A stretch of DNA of 64,000 bases from an uncultured Eubacterium sp. (GTDB lineage Bacteria; Bacillota; Clostridia; Lachnospirales; Lachnospiraceae): assembly GCA_910577225.1 (NCBI GenBank), contig CAJTMV010000005.1, positions 95,796 to 159,795 of the forward strand, written 5' to 3'. Positions within the stretch are counted from its first letter, which is position 1; each line of letters opens with the position of its first letter. Shown here in pieces: positions 51,446-59,779 of the stretch. The notes beneath the pieces are model-generated. The model had not been told where the DNA came from. It was given only the letters and a program-made list of their open reading frames with translations, and made no database searches. Made by a program: the position numbers and the translations under genes.

Positions 51446-54271
51446 ATGTTTTTTCCATTTGAAGAATTAAGGGATAAGGAGCTTTTTCAGGAAGCGTTTC
51501 CTCAGAAAGCGAAAATGGACCTGGAACCTATACAGATGCAGTTTGAAGTATATGTACGTCTGGTACTTGGAATTGCATATGACCGGTGCAGGCAGTTATG
51601 GGAAGAGTTTCCAGCAGACAAAGACCGGGATATTCTGGACAGAGCGCTGAAAATCGATGATCCGTCTGTGAAAAGATCACTTTCTGGATGGATCTATCAG
51701 TTATGCGTTTCAAAATATAGTGATGGACTTGCATCATGGTTTAAAGAAAATAATCAGAGTTCGGAAATAACTCAATTATTGCCAGATGACAGATATAAAG
51801 AGGGGGATGTTAAACCGATTTTAAAAAATTCAAAATATACAACCACATTAGGAGAATATCAATGGAATCTTCTTCTTATGATTGATACGATTCAAAAAAT
51901 TTGTCCGGATGATGAGACTTTGGATTATTTGCAGCGGGCTGTTATTCCGATCACGATTTATATAGAAATGAGAAATAGAAACGGACACAATCTGACGACT
52001 GGACATATAAGTACGATGAAGAAAATACGTAAATGGCTTCAGGAGCAGGGTGATCCGCTATTTTCTAAAGATTTTAAAAATTCCTGTGAAGTGGTAATGC
52101 CAGTCGAATGGGATAACAGAGGAGAGGTGCAATGTGTAATCTGGCGTGGAAAAGTGATGGACAAGGGAATGATAAATGCTGATGTATTGCATCGTAAAAA
52201 TTTGGCTGTTGAATCTGTGAAATATACGGATGAATTTCAAAATACGTTATATATTCGTATGCCGATAAAAAAAACAGGAAAAATACAATATTTTCGAATC
52301 AGTCCTTTTATCAATATCAAAGAAAACGAAGAGATTTTTATGGATGTACATTTTGGTATGTTGCTTAGAAATACAATCGGAGGTGAATTTTTATATAGAA
52401 AAATTCAGGTTACGAATTACGAGGGAAACCAAAATATGATATCAGGAGAATATCTGTCTGAAGAAGAAATTATCTATTTCGAGCAGAAATACTGTTTTAG
52501 TGTGAACTCTGCAAAAGAGATCATATCCAGCAGGATGAAGCTGATTGGGGATGGAACAAAGCTGTTTATAAGCCGTCATCCTGAATTTCAGTCTGTGATC
52601 GATTTAAGTCGGCAGTTTACTTATTATTCTGTCATCGATGCAGAAGGAAACAGCCGGATCGGGCAACTGCAGAAAAAACGAAGCGGAGTTTGTTTTATTT
52701 TTTTGATCGGTCATGGCGGGTTAGGCAAAACGCATCTGGTCCTGCATCTTTTACGGACCAGGTACCATGCATCTTATACAGTAAAAGGAGATGAGATACG
52801 TTTTAATCAGGTGATGTTTCTTTCTGCAAAACGTAACAGTATGCAGATTTCTACAGGAACTATAGAGATGAATTTAGATCATGATATTAAAGATTATGAA
52901 AGCATGATTTCATTACTGGGTGAACAGTTGTTAACGGAAAAGACGAAAAATAGCTGTAAGGGCAGTTTGAAACAATTGGAAAACGAACTGATAAAAACCG
53001 GAAGCAAACAGCTGATTATTATCGATGATCTGGATACGATGGAATTTGAGGAACAAAAGAAGGTATGCAGATTTTTTGAAAGATATAAGAATGAGAATCA
53101 CCGTGTACTGATTACATCTCGTGTTGTGCCAGTAGCAATATCCTCGCTGGTGTCCAATCAGACGACAGTTCCGCTGCAGCCGTTGAACGAGGAAAGAAGT
53201 TTGGAATTTTACAGACATTACATAAATGGTAAGAAGCGGAATATGGAAGATATATCAGCGCAGGAGATCAAAAAAATCTATAAGATTACGAAGGGAATTC
53301 CGTTAAATCTGGTTCTGGTAATTCATTTAAAAATGCAGGGATACGATGAGGAATCTTTATACAGTCAGGCAAAAATAACTATGGAGGAATCTACCAGATT
53401 TATTTTTCAGCACGTACTGAATGCATTGGAAGAACAGACAAGACGTACGTTTAGTATGATGAGACGGCTTTGTAAAATGAGTAATTCGCAGAATAATATG
53501 GGAGTTATTGGGTACGATATTTTACGACTGTTAGTGCCATCTTTATCAAAGGATGAATATGAGGCAGCAATCGGAGAGCTGGAGTATTATTCAATAATAG
53601 AAAAGGCAGACAATGATAACATTTATCTTCGATATCCTGAAATTTTAAACGATACGGATGAAATGGCGCTAAATCTGGACAGCCAGAGTATTTTGGAGTA
53701 TGTTCAAAAAGATCCTAAAAAATGGCAGATAGCGATTGGCAGTAAGCAGACATTGTTAGACTGGATGCTGCCAGTAGCAAAAGACTGGGAACATAGCGGA
53801 GACAGTGTAAAACAAAAATGGGCAGCCAGTTGTGCACAGATTGCATTAAGTCCCAAATATGTCGAATTCATCATTAGTGAATATGTTCGTATTGAATGGA
53901 AGAGACTGAAAATGGGACCAGAAATTGATATTATTGATGAGCTGAAACAGCAGATTGATAATCTTGAGCAGCTTAACCCGGAAACAGAAAAATCTATTAA
54001 ATTATTAACAGACAGATATTATATCGTATTGCAAACGCTGGATCGGTGTCATTACAGATGGCCGAAAAACAAAGATCAGATTGATCATGCATTTGCCACA
54101 TGTGCGGACGTTATGATGGGTATCTATAAGAATGAAAATCCAGATGTGGATGGGCAGATGGAAGAAATAGAAGAGCGTCTGAAAAAATCTTATTGTGATT
54201 TTCGAAATGATGTGGATCAATGTATTTCTGAGAGATGTGAAGATATATTGCGAGACAGTGGCGTACTCTGA
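51446..54271 (+). CDS. System protein 6: STAND NTPase with HEPN-like N-terminal region
   Basis: A 941-aa signalling NTPase. The N-terminal helical region contains YIEMRNRNGHNLTTGH (about 173-188), which includes RNxxxH, the catalytic pattern of HEPN ribonucleases. A beta-rich segment follows (about 215-345). The NTPase core has Walker A GHGGLGKT (422-429), Walker B LIIIDDLD (523-530), RVLITSR (553-559) and the GxP motif TKGIPLNLVL (615-624), the NB-ARC/STAND order. The C-terminal 300 residues are winged-helix-like and then helical repeats, the usual sensor part of STAND proteins. The frame opens at GTG 51416 inside the previous gene. AGGGAG at 51431-51436 fits the ATG at 51446. Confidence 0.82.
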   Translation: MFFPFEELRDKELFQEAFPQKAKMDLEPIQMQFEVYVRLVLGIAYDRCRQLWEEFPADKDRDILDRALKIDDPSVKRSLSGWIYQLCVSKYSDGLASWFKENNQSSEITQLLPDDRYKEGDVKPILKNSKYTTTLGEYQWNLLLMIDTIQKICPDDETLDYLQRAVIPITIYIEMRNRNGHNLTTGHISTMKKIRKWLQEQGDPLFSKDFKNSCEVVMPVEWDNRGEVQCVIWRGKVMDKGMINADVLHRKNLAVESVKYTDEFQNTLYIRMPIKKTGKIQYFRISPFINIKENEEIFMDVHFGMLLRNTIGGEFLYRKIQVTNYEGNQNMISGEYLSEEEIIYFEQKYCFSVNSAKEIISSRMKLIGDGTKLFISRHPEFQSVIDLSRQFTYYSVIDAEGNSRIGQLQKKRSGVCFIFLIGHGGLGKTHLVLHLLRTRYHASYTVKGDEIRFNQVMFLSAKRNSMQISTGTIEMNLDHDIKDYESMISLLGEQLLTEKTKNSCKGSLKQLENELIKTGSKQLIIIDDLDTMEFEEQKKVCRFFERYKNENHRVLITSRVVPVAISSLVSNQTTVPLQPLNEERSLEFYRHYINGKKRNMEDISAQEIKKIYKITKGIPLNLVLVIHLKMQGYDEESLYSQAKITMEESTRFIFQHVLNALEEQTRRTFSMMRRLCKMSNSQNNMGVIGYDILRLLVPSLSKDEYEAAIGELEYYSIIEKADNDNIYLRYPEILNDTDEMALNLDSQSILEYVQKDPKKWQIAIGSKQTLLDWMLPVAKDWEHSGDSVKQKWAASCAQIALSPKYVEFIISEYVRIEWKRLKMGPEIDIIDELKQQIDNLEQLNPETEKSIKLLTDRYYIVLQTLDRCHYRWPKNKDQIDHAFATCADVMMGIYKNENPDVDGQMEEIEERLKKSYCDFRNDVDQCISERCEDILRDSGVL

Positions 54272-54314
54272 CTAGACATAAGTTTTTCTGATTTCTACAG
54301 ACCTGTTTTATGGG

Positions 54315-54405
54315 GCTGTCGCACTAAGTAAAATAGATACAAGATATAGTATAAAAGCATGATTCAAATCAACTATATCTTGCAGTATTTTTTTAATGCG
54401 ACAGC
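54315..54405. repeat. Palindromic MITE-like element / bidirectional terminator
   Basis: GCTGTCGCA (54315-54323) is inverted at 54397-54405. Inside, AAGATATAGT (54341-54350) is inverted at 54372-54381. The ends (GGGGCTGTCGCA) look like terminal inverted repeats of Firmicutes insertion sequences, but no transposase is present, so it may be a short non-autonomous relic. It separates the six-gene operon from the convergent WYL gene and may terminate both. Confidence 0.65.
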
Positions 54406-54416
54406 GCTGGTTCTGT

Positions 54417-55451
54417 TTATTGATAATTTCCCAGCGCTGCCAGGTACATGTCGTGAAACCGATTCCTCAGTTCTTCAGGTTCCAGAACTACCGCATCTGC
54501 GCCAAACTTAAAAAAATAAACCATTGCCTGATAGGACGTAATATCAAACTGGTAAATGTTTTTTTCAGGATCTTCTATACGGGTATACGCAGGTCTTTGA
54601 AAGGTCAGCTGATTATACTTTTTCACACCTTCCGGACTCAGCTGGATACGTATTTCTGTGTGATTGCTTTTCAGATACTGAATGCCATTTTTTTCGATCT
54701 TCTTTTTTAGTGTGGACAGCATCGTATCCGATACTGTTCCGGCACGAATATACTGGATGGATACAATCCGATCAATTCTGCCGGAGACATATGGTGTTTT
54801 TGCCTGCTCCTGAACGGTAATGCCGGCAAGATATAAGTGTGTCCGATAAATATCTGGTTCGATTTGTGCAGGTATCATTCTATATTTTACCGGAGTATTG
54901 TAATAACTGATTTCTATCATGTCATGATTTGTAATATGCTTTTGCAGATCATCAATGATTTCACGGTAATAGATCATTTTACGTTTCATGGAATCAAGCT
55001 GCGCATATTCTTCAAGGACAGCTCGTATGTATAAGGCAGCACGGTCCTTATAAAATGTACCTTCTTCAGATGATTCAAGAATATTTAATGTTTTTTTATT
55101 TAGACTGATCACGTAATTTTCATATTTATCCTTGGAAAGCAGACAGTTACTGTGATCTTTTAATTTTTTCGTTTCATTTTGAATGATTCGATCAATAAAG
55201 GACGAAACAGCTTTTGCACGGTCGGAACTCTGTAAACTGTGCAGCTCATCTCTTTTTTCTGCAATACGCAAATAGATGCTGGCATCGGAAGTATCATAGC
55301 TGTTACAGAATATTTTATTAATAAATTTATGATAACTCGGTTTTTGTTGTTTCTGATCATAACACTGAAATGAGTAACTATCGTCTTCTATAATTCGGGC
55401 AGCATGAGCGGATAACGCGATTCTTTGCTGATTATGATATGCAAATCCCAT
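54417..55451 (-). CDS. WYL-domain transcriptional regulator
   Basis: A 344-aa WYL protein. The N-terminal segment (QRIALSAHAARIIEDD, then SYHKFINKIFCNSYDTSDAS) resembles the ribbon-helix-helix-like DNA-binding start of Lachnospiraceae WYL regulators. A long helical linker follows. The C-terminal WYL domain shows MIEISYYNTPVKYRMIPAQI, with the usual strand pattern and YLAGITVQEQ. WYL domains bind ligands, often nucleic acid, and commonly regulate defence loci. The frame opens at 55493, but AAAGGAG 5 nt before the ATG at 55451 fixes this start. It converges on the six-gene operon and is its most likely regulator. Confidence 0.82.
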   Translation of the reverse strand: MGFAYHNQQRIALSAHAARIIEDDSYSFQCYDQKQQKPSYHKFINKIFCNSYDTSDASIYLRIAEKRDELHSLQSSDRAKAVSSFIDRIIQNETKKLKDHSNCLLSKDKYENYVISLNKKTLNILESSEEGTFYKDRAALYIRAVLEEYAQLDSMKRKMIYYREIIDDLQKHITNHDMIEISYYNTPVKYRMIPAQIEPDIYRTHLYLAGITVQEQAKTPYVSGRIDRIVSIQYIRAGTVSDTMLSTLKKKIEKNGIQYLKSNHTEIRIQLSPEGVKKYNQLTFQRPAYTRIEDPEKNIYQFDITSYQAMVYFFKFGADAVVLEPEELRNRFHDMYLAALGNYQ

Positions 55452-55812
55452 AAAATCTCCTTTATACATGTATGTTGTGTCATGTAGATACAATTATTTA
55501 CGTTATAAACATGAAAGAAATAAACTTTTAAAATACGAAAAAATATACTGTCAAAGCGACCAACTTCTGAAATACGAAAGACATCCTGTCAGAGTGATAG
55601 GTTTCTTTAAAAATGGACATCACATATTGATGTACATGTAACGATTGTAATATAATACATTACAAAAATCAACTATAAAATAGGAAAATTTACCATAAAT
55701 ACATTTTAATTCTATAAAATACATTACAGAAAAAATATTTCCTGTAGATTTTTTTAAAAGTATTCCGCCATTATAATAGTCTTAACAAAAACATTACAGG
55801 GAGGAATTCATT
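55452..55812. promoter_or_regulatory. Intergenic region with 39-bp imperfect direct repeats
   Basis: This divergent, A/T-rich gap of 361 nt contains two imperfect direct copies, 55531-55568 and 55570-55606, sharing AAATACGAAA, then TGTCA, AG, GA and a terminal TTCT in the same positions (39-nt period). They lie upstream of the WYL gene and may be its operator. On the right, TATAAT (55772-55777) could be the -10 of the radical SAM gene, but I see no good -35. No gene is seen here. Confidence 0.55.
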
Positions 55813-56745
55813 ATGAAGAAAAAACTTTCGATCGTTTATGATATTACAAAAAGGTGTCCGTGGAATTGTGCGATCTGCTGTATGGGTGCGTCTTCAGACA
55901 AGGCTGTATGTGGTGATGAACCTCTGCTGTCGGAAAAGCTGCAAATGATCGACAATATTGCACAGGTACGCCGCATGCGTGATGTAAGAATCGATTTTTC
56001 GGGAGGTGAGATTTTTACAAATATGGATCATGTACAGGTAATAGAACATGCTGCCAGTCTGCTGGGACGGGAAAATATCGGTATCAGCACATCAGGCTAT
56101 CGCGTGGATGACACTCTCGCAAAACAGTTGTCAGCATGTGTCAGCGAATGTGAGATGACGATGGATACCGTGCCGGACTGCGAGTATCCGTTACGGCCAA
56201 AAGGATATGCGTCTGCAGCGGCAAAAGCGCTTCCTTACCTGAAAAAATATGGAATCACAACTGGAATACAAACGGTGCTGGCGCGGTCAAATTGTAATGA
56301 AAAAATGCTGAGAGATATGTATGGATGGATCTGCAGTCATGAAGTGGATAACTGGAGCCTGCTGAAATTTTATCCTTCCGGACGGGGAGCGGCATATCAG
56401 GAGGAAAAACTTACCAAAGAGGAGGAATTATTGGCAGTTCGTTATATTACAGAAATGAACGATGAAAATTTATCCGTGCATAAACCGCAGATCGATTTTC
56501 ATTATACGATGGAAGGGCATAAAAAATATACAGCGGAATGCAGATGCGTAAAGAAATCGATCGGAATTTTGCCAAATGGAGATGTGACAGCATGTTTTTG
56601 GGCGGTAGATGCCTGCACCGGAATTATTGATACAAAATTCAGACTTGGAAATCTGAGAGAACAGCAGCTGACGGATATTATTTCAGGAAAAGAAGCGTTA
56701 TACTGGCTGAATTGCAGCCATCACTGCGAGCTTGGGGCAGCCTGA
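55813..56745 (+). CDS. Radical SAM protein with SPASM-like C-terminus
   Basis: A 310-aa radical SAM enzyme. The [4Fe-4S] motif is RCPWNCAICC (Cys15-x3-Cys19-x2-Cys22). RIDFSGGEIF is the GGE SAM-binding motif. The C-terminal part has auxiliary-cluster-like cysteines and the SPASM-type layout (ECRCVKKSIGILPNGDVTAC, RLGNLREQQLTDII, LNCSHHCELG), resembling peptide- or protein-modifying members. No small precursor peptide was recognised next to it. GGGAGG precedes the ATG. It begins the 55.8-62.3 kb cluster. Confidence 0.85.
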   Translation: MKKKLSIVYDITKRCPWNCAICCMGASSDKAVCGDEPLLSEKLQMIDNIAQVRRMRDVRIDFSGGEIFTNMDHVQVIEHAASLLGRENIGISTSGYRVDDTLAKQLSACVSECEMTMDTVPDCEYPLRPKGYASAAAKALPYLKKYGITTGIQTVLARSNCNEKMLRDMYGWICSHEVDNWSLLKFYPSGRGAAYQEEKLTKEEELLAVRYITEMNDENLSVHKPQIDFHYTMEGHKKYTAECRCVKKSIGILPNGDVTACFWAVDACTGIIDTKFRLGNLREQQLTDIISGKEALYWLNCSHHCELGAA

Positions 56746-56788
56746 GCATTTCAGTCAGAGAAAATCGCTTACATAAGGAGGTTCGCAT

Positions 56789-57802
56789 ATGACAACGTTT
56801 TTATTATTCAGTTTTCTTTCCGGAGTTTTGGAATTGGGAACGGTATTACGTTATTTTAACGAAGGTTATCCATTATGGAATATATTTCTGATGGCTTCTA
56901 TGTATCAGCTTGGCAATCTGCTGTTTCTTCCGGAACGGTTACAGCCATCCCTGGCCCGCGGGCTTGGGATGGTAAATGGAATCGTCAGTGTGGTTTGTAT
57001 GTATTCCGGCAATTTGTTCCCGGAGGCTTTTGGGATTGTGCTGACTTCGCTTTGCATACAGATTGTAAGAGCAGAACATAAGGAAAATTGCCCGACCTGG
57101 ATTAAGCGGACATTTCGAATCGGGGGTTTTTTGTTTTCTCCGGTGATGGTCTTTTATGGACCGGCAGTTATGGTCATCATTAGTATTCTGGCAGCAGTGC
57201 TGATTGTCACGGGCAACGACGGCACGGTACAAAAAAGACGAACAAAAAATCGAACGATTTCTTTTGTAATGGTTTATCATCAGATGCATTATTTTATTTA
57301 TACATATATTATGCCGTTAACTGTAATTTATCTGACTAAAAATATTTACATGAGTGTGTTTTTGTATGTGCTGACATGGCTGGTTTATTTACTGCCGGAA
57401 TGGGTTTTGAAAAAGAACGCCCGGTATGACGCAAAACGGATATTTTTTATATGCCATTTGTTGTTAGGCGTTCTCATGGCCGTATTGTCAATGTCTTTTT
57501 TGACAGAAAATATATGGGCAGGACTATGTGCATGGATGCTGACGGGTGCAGGCGGCGGAAGCGTATTTTGTATTAAAGAACTTACAGAGGCAAACGCAGT
57601 ATGTAATATGCCATTGTCGGAAAACATAGGACATTTTCTGGGAAGCGTATTGTCAGCGGTCATTGCAGCGGCGGTTACCGATCATATTGGAATGACGCTG
57701 ACAGGAGTTTCCTGTATATTTGTCTGTATGACATTATTAGCGGCAGTTATTGGGATATTGAACGAAAAAAACAGGGAGGGACAGCCTGGTGAAAAAATAT
57801 AA
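56789..57802 (+). CDS. Polytopic membrane protein, MFS-like
   Basis: A 337-aa integral membrane protein with about 9-10 hydrophobic segments (for example FLLFSFLSGVLELGTVL, VMVIISILAAVLIV, SVFLYVLTWLVYLLPEW and LLGVLMAVLSMSFL). A charged cytoplasmic-type loop lies at about 143-160 (QKRRTKNR). No family signature I am sure of; it is possibly a small exporter or a membrane partner of the radical SAM enzymes. Its end overlaps the next gene by 14 nt, so translation is coupled. Confidence 0.7.
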   Translation: MTTFLLFSFLSGVLELGTVLRYFNEGYPLWNIFLMASMYQLGNLLFLPERLQPSLARGLGMVNGIVSVVCMYSGNLFPEAFGIVLTSLCIQIVRAEHKENCPTWIKRTFRIGGFLFSPVMVFYGPAVMVIISILAAVLIVTGNDGTVQKRRTKNRTISFVMVYHQMHYFIYTYIMPLTVIYLTKNIYMSVFLYVLTWLVYLLPEWVLKKNARYDAKRIFFICHLLLGVLMAVLSMSFLTENIWAGLCAWMLTGAGGGSVFCIKELTEANAVCNMPLSENIGHFLGSVLSAVIAAAVTDHIGMTLTGVSCIFVCMTLLAAVIGILNEKNREGQPGEKI

Positions 57803-58619
57803 TCTTTATTCAAAATCAAATCTTCCGGATGCTGATTATGTAATTAACCCATATATCGGATGTACGCATGGCTGTATGTATTGTTATGCCTGCTTTATGG
57901 GGCGGTTTAGCGGTCATAAAGAGCCTTGGGGCAGTTATCTGGAAGTGAAAGAATATGCGTCTGTCAGACTGCCTAAAATACAGGAAAATAAAACAATACT
58001 GGCAGGGTCAGTTACAGATGCTTATAATCCTGCAGAAAAAAAGTACAAAAGGATGCCAGAGATTTTAAAACTGTTGACGCAATATCAGGGACATGTAGAA
58101 ATATTAACAAAATCAAATCTGGTATTAAGAGACATGGAACTGATCAGGCAGGTTCCCGATATCTCGGTCGGAATATCGCTGGCATTTATTTCTGAACAGG
58201 ATGTTGCAATTTTAGAACCACGTGCTTCAAACGTGCAGGAAAGGATCGATACGTTAAAGACATTACATGAAAATGGAATACATACGTATTTGTTTGTAGC
58301 TCCTTATTTCCCTGAAATTACTGATTTACCACGCTTACTTCATTTGACGAAAGGGTATGCAGACCGTGTCTGTGTGGAAAATTTAAATCTTCGCGGAGGA
58401 TACCGGGACGCCGTCTTATCTTTTATACAGGAATACTATCCGCATCTGTTTCCGCTTTACAAAAATATCTATGTGAACAAAAAAGGGAGTGGTTACTGGG
58501 AAGAGATTGAGAAAAAACTAGACGCCTGGAGCAAAGAATATGATATGCCGGTACTTTCTTATTTTTACCATGAGAAAATAAAGAAACAGAGAAAACGGAG
58601 AAGTCCAGAAGGTAAATAA
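57789..58619 (+). CDS. SPL-family radical SAM protein
   Basis: A 276-aa radical SAM protein of the spore-photoproduct-lyase-like (SPL/Rv2578c) type. The cluster motif is IGCTHGCMYCYACFMGRF (Cys25-x3-Cys29-x2-Cys32), preceded by YVINPYIGC as in that family. ILAGSVTDAYNPAEKKYKRM, VEILTKSNLVLRDMEL and SVGISLAFISEQDVAILEP follow. It is shorter than true photoproduct lyase and in a non-sporulation context, so the substrate is open. It starts at GTG 57789 with GGGAGGG 8 nt upstream. Confidence 0.83.
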   Translation: MKKYNLYSKSNLPDADYVINPYIGCTHGCMYCYACFMGRFSGHKEPWGSYLEVKEYASVRLPKIQENKTILAGSVTDAYNPAEKKYKRMPEILKLLTQYQGHVEILTKSNLVLRDMELIRQVPDISVGISLAFISEQDVAILEPRASNVQERIDTLKTLHENGIHTYLFVAPYFPEITDLPRLLHLTKGYADRVCVENLNLRGGYRDAVLSFIQEYYPHLFPLYKNIYVNKKGSGYWEEIEKKLDAWSKEYDMPVLSYFYHEKIKKQRKRRSPEGK

Positions 58620-58727
58620 ACGGCAGGAACAGACATCAGGACACAAAGCAAGATCCGAATAGAACTGAGGGGCGAAAATTAATATAAAGTATAGAAAATA
58701 AAATTTAAGAAAATGAGGAGATATAAG

Positions 58728-59678
58728 ATGGAAAACAGAACATGTTTTGCAGGGCTGCCAGTAAGAAATTATCTGATAGCGGCCTCCAGCCCTCTGACAG
58801 AATCCGTTCAGAAAGTAAAATGCTGTATGGAAGCAGGTTTTGGAGGTGTGATTTTGAAATCAGCGGCGGATTATGTGCGCACTGGAAAAGGATATGGACG
58901 GAAAGTAGTTTTTATTGGGGATGATTATTATGCAGACTCTTCTTTTGAGAGGGAGATAATGACAGCAGAAGAGGCAATCCAGCTTTATAAAAAACTGATT
59001 TTATATGATAAAGAATTACTTATTATACCAAGTATAAGCGCATCTTCCATGCGAATGGAAGACTGGATGCAAATATGTCAGAGGTTTGAAGATTTGGGCG
59101 CGCAGTTGCTCCAGCTTGATTTTTTTTATCTGGGAACTTTGGTGCAGGAGCTGGGGACCGAATTTTATCCTATGATGCAAAAAATGTTATCGGAACTATG
59201 CAGAAGTCTGGATTGTAAGATTATGCCAAAACTAAATGTTAATTTTGAGCCTGCGCGTATTTGTGAGACACTGGTACAAAGCGGGGTGAAACAGGTATCA
59301 CTGCTGGATTCCATAAGGGTCGCTCTGCCGGAAAAGTATGGTCTTCACGAGAATACAACATCTTATTTTGGAAACAGACAGCTGCCATTGACACTGGAAT
59401 ATCTGCAGCATGCAGTGAGAGCAGGATTAGAAGTATGTGCCGGAGGCGGCGTTTGCGGACCGCAGGATGTGGATATACTAAAGGATCATGGTGCGGCGCT
59501 TGTACAGACAGCGTCTTATGTGTTAAAAAATGGTTTTTCAAAAACGCCGTGTCTGCTGCATCAAAAAGAAATTTCCACAGACAGTCATCAAAATGCATGG
59601 TGTGACATTCCTTATTATCAGGCGCCAGGGTGTGAAAATTGCGGTTTTTGTTTCAGAAATAGCCGGCATGGTAATTGA
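58728..59678 (+). CDS. Dihydroorotate dehydrogenase-like flavoprotein
   Basis: A 316-aa TIM-barrel protein resembling class 1 dihydroorotate dehydrogenases (FMN). Landmarks: LIAASSPLTESVQKVKCCME, FGGVILKSAADYV, PSISASSMRMEDWMQICQRF, LLQLDFFYLG, IMPKLNVNFEPARICETLV and VCAGGGVCGPQDVDILKDHG. It ends with the cysteines of PGCENCGFCFR, which may bind iron. It is unlikely to be the pyrimidine enzyme, given its divergence and context. The frame starts at ATG 58713, but GAGGAG at 58715-58720 fits the ATG at 58728. Confidence 0.75.
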   Translation: MENRTCFAGLPVRNYLIAASSPLTESVQKVKCCMEAGFGGVILKSAADYVRTGKGYGRKVVFIGDDYYADSSFEREIMTAEEAIQLYKKLILYDKELLIIPSISASSMRMEDWMQICQRFEDLGAQLLQLDFFYLGTLVQELGTEFYPMMQKMLSELCRSLDCKIMPKLNVNFEPARICETLVQSGVKQVSLLDSIRVALPEKYGLHENTTSYFGNRQLPLTLEYLQHAVRAGLEVCAGGGVCGPQDVDILKDHGAALVQTASYVLKNGFSKTPCLLHQKEISTDSHQNAWCDIPYYQAPGCENCGFCFRNSRHGN

Positions 59679-59779
59679 CACGTATGGAAGTGTCGATATA
59701 TACTCATACAGAATGCATGATGTTTATGACAGGAATATATTTAGAATCATCAGATTCGGTTATTTGAGAGGAGTATAAG

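Noticed and set aside
55531..55606. CRISPR array
   Set aside because: Only two imperfect copies with no spacer-like unique segments and no cas genes; treated as an operator candidate.
57789..58619. True spore photoproduct lyase (splB)
   Set aside because: The protein is shorter and lacks sporulation neighbours; only the SPL-like family assignment is supported.
58728..59678. Pyrimidine biosynthesis pyrD
   Set aside because: Sequence is divergent, no other pyr genes are nearby, and the C-terminal cysteine cluster is atypical.
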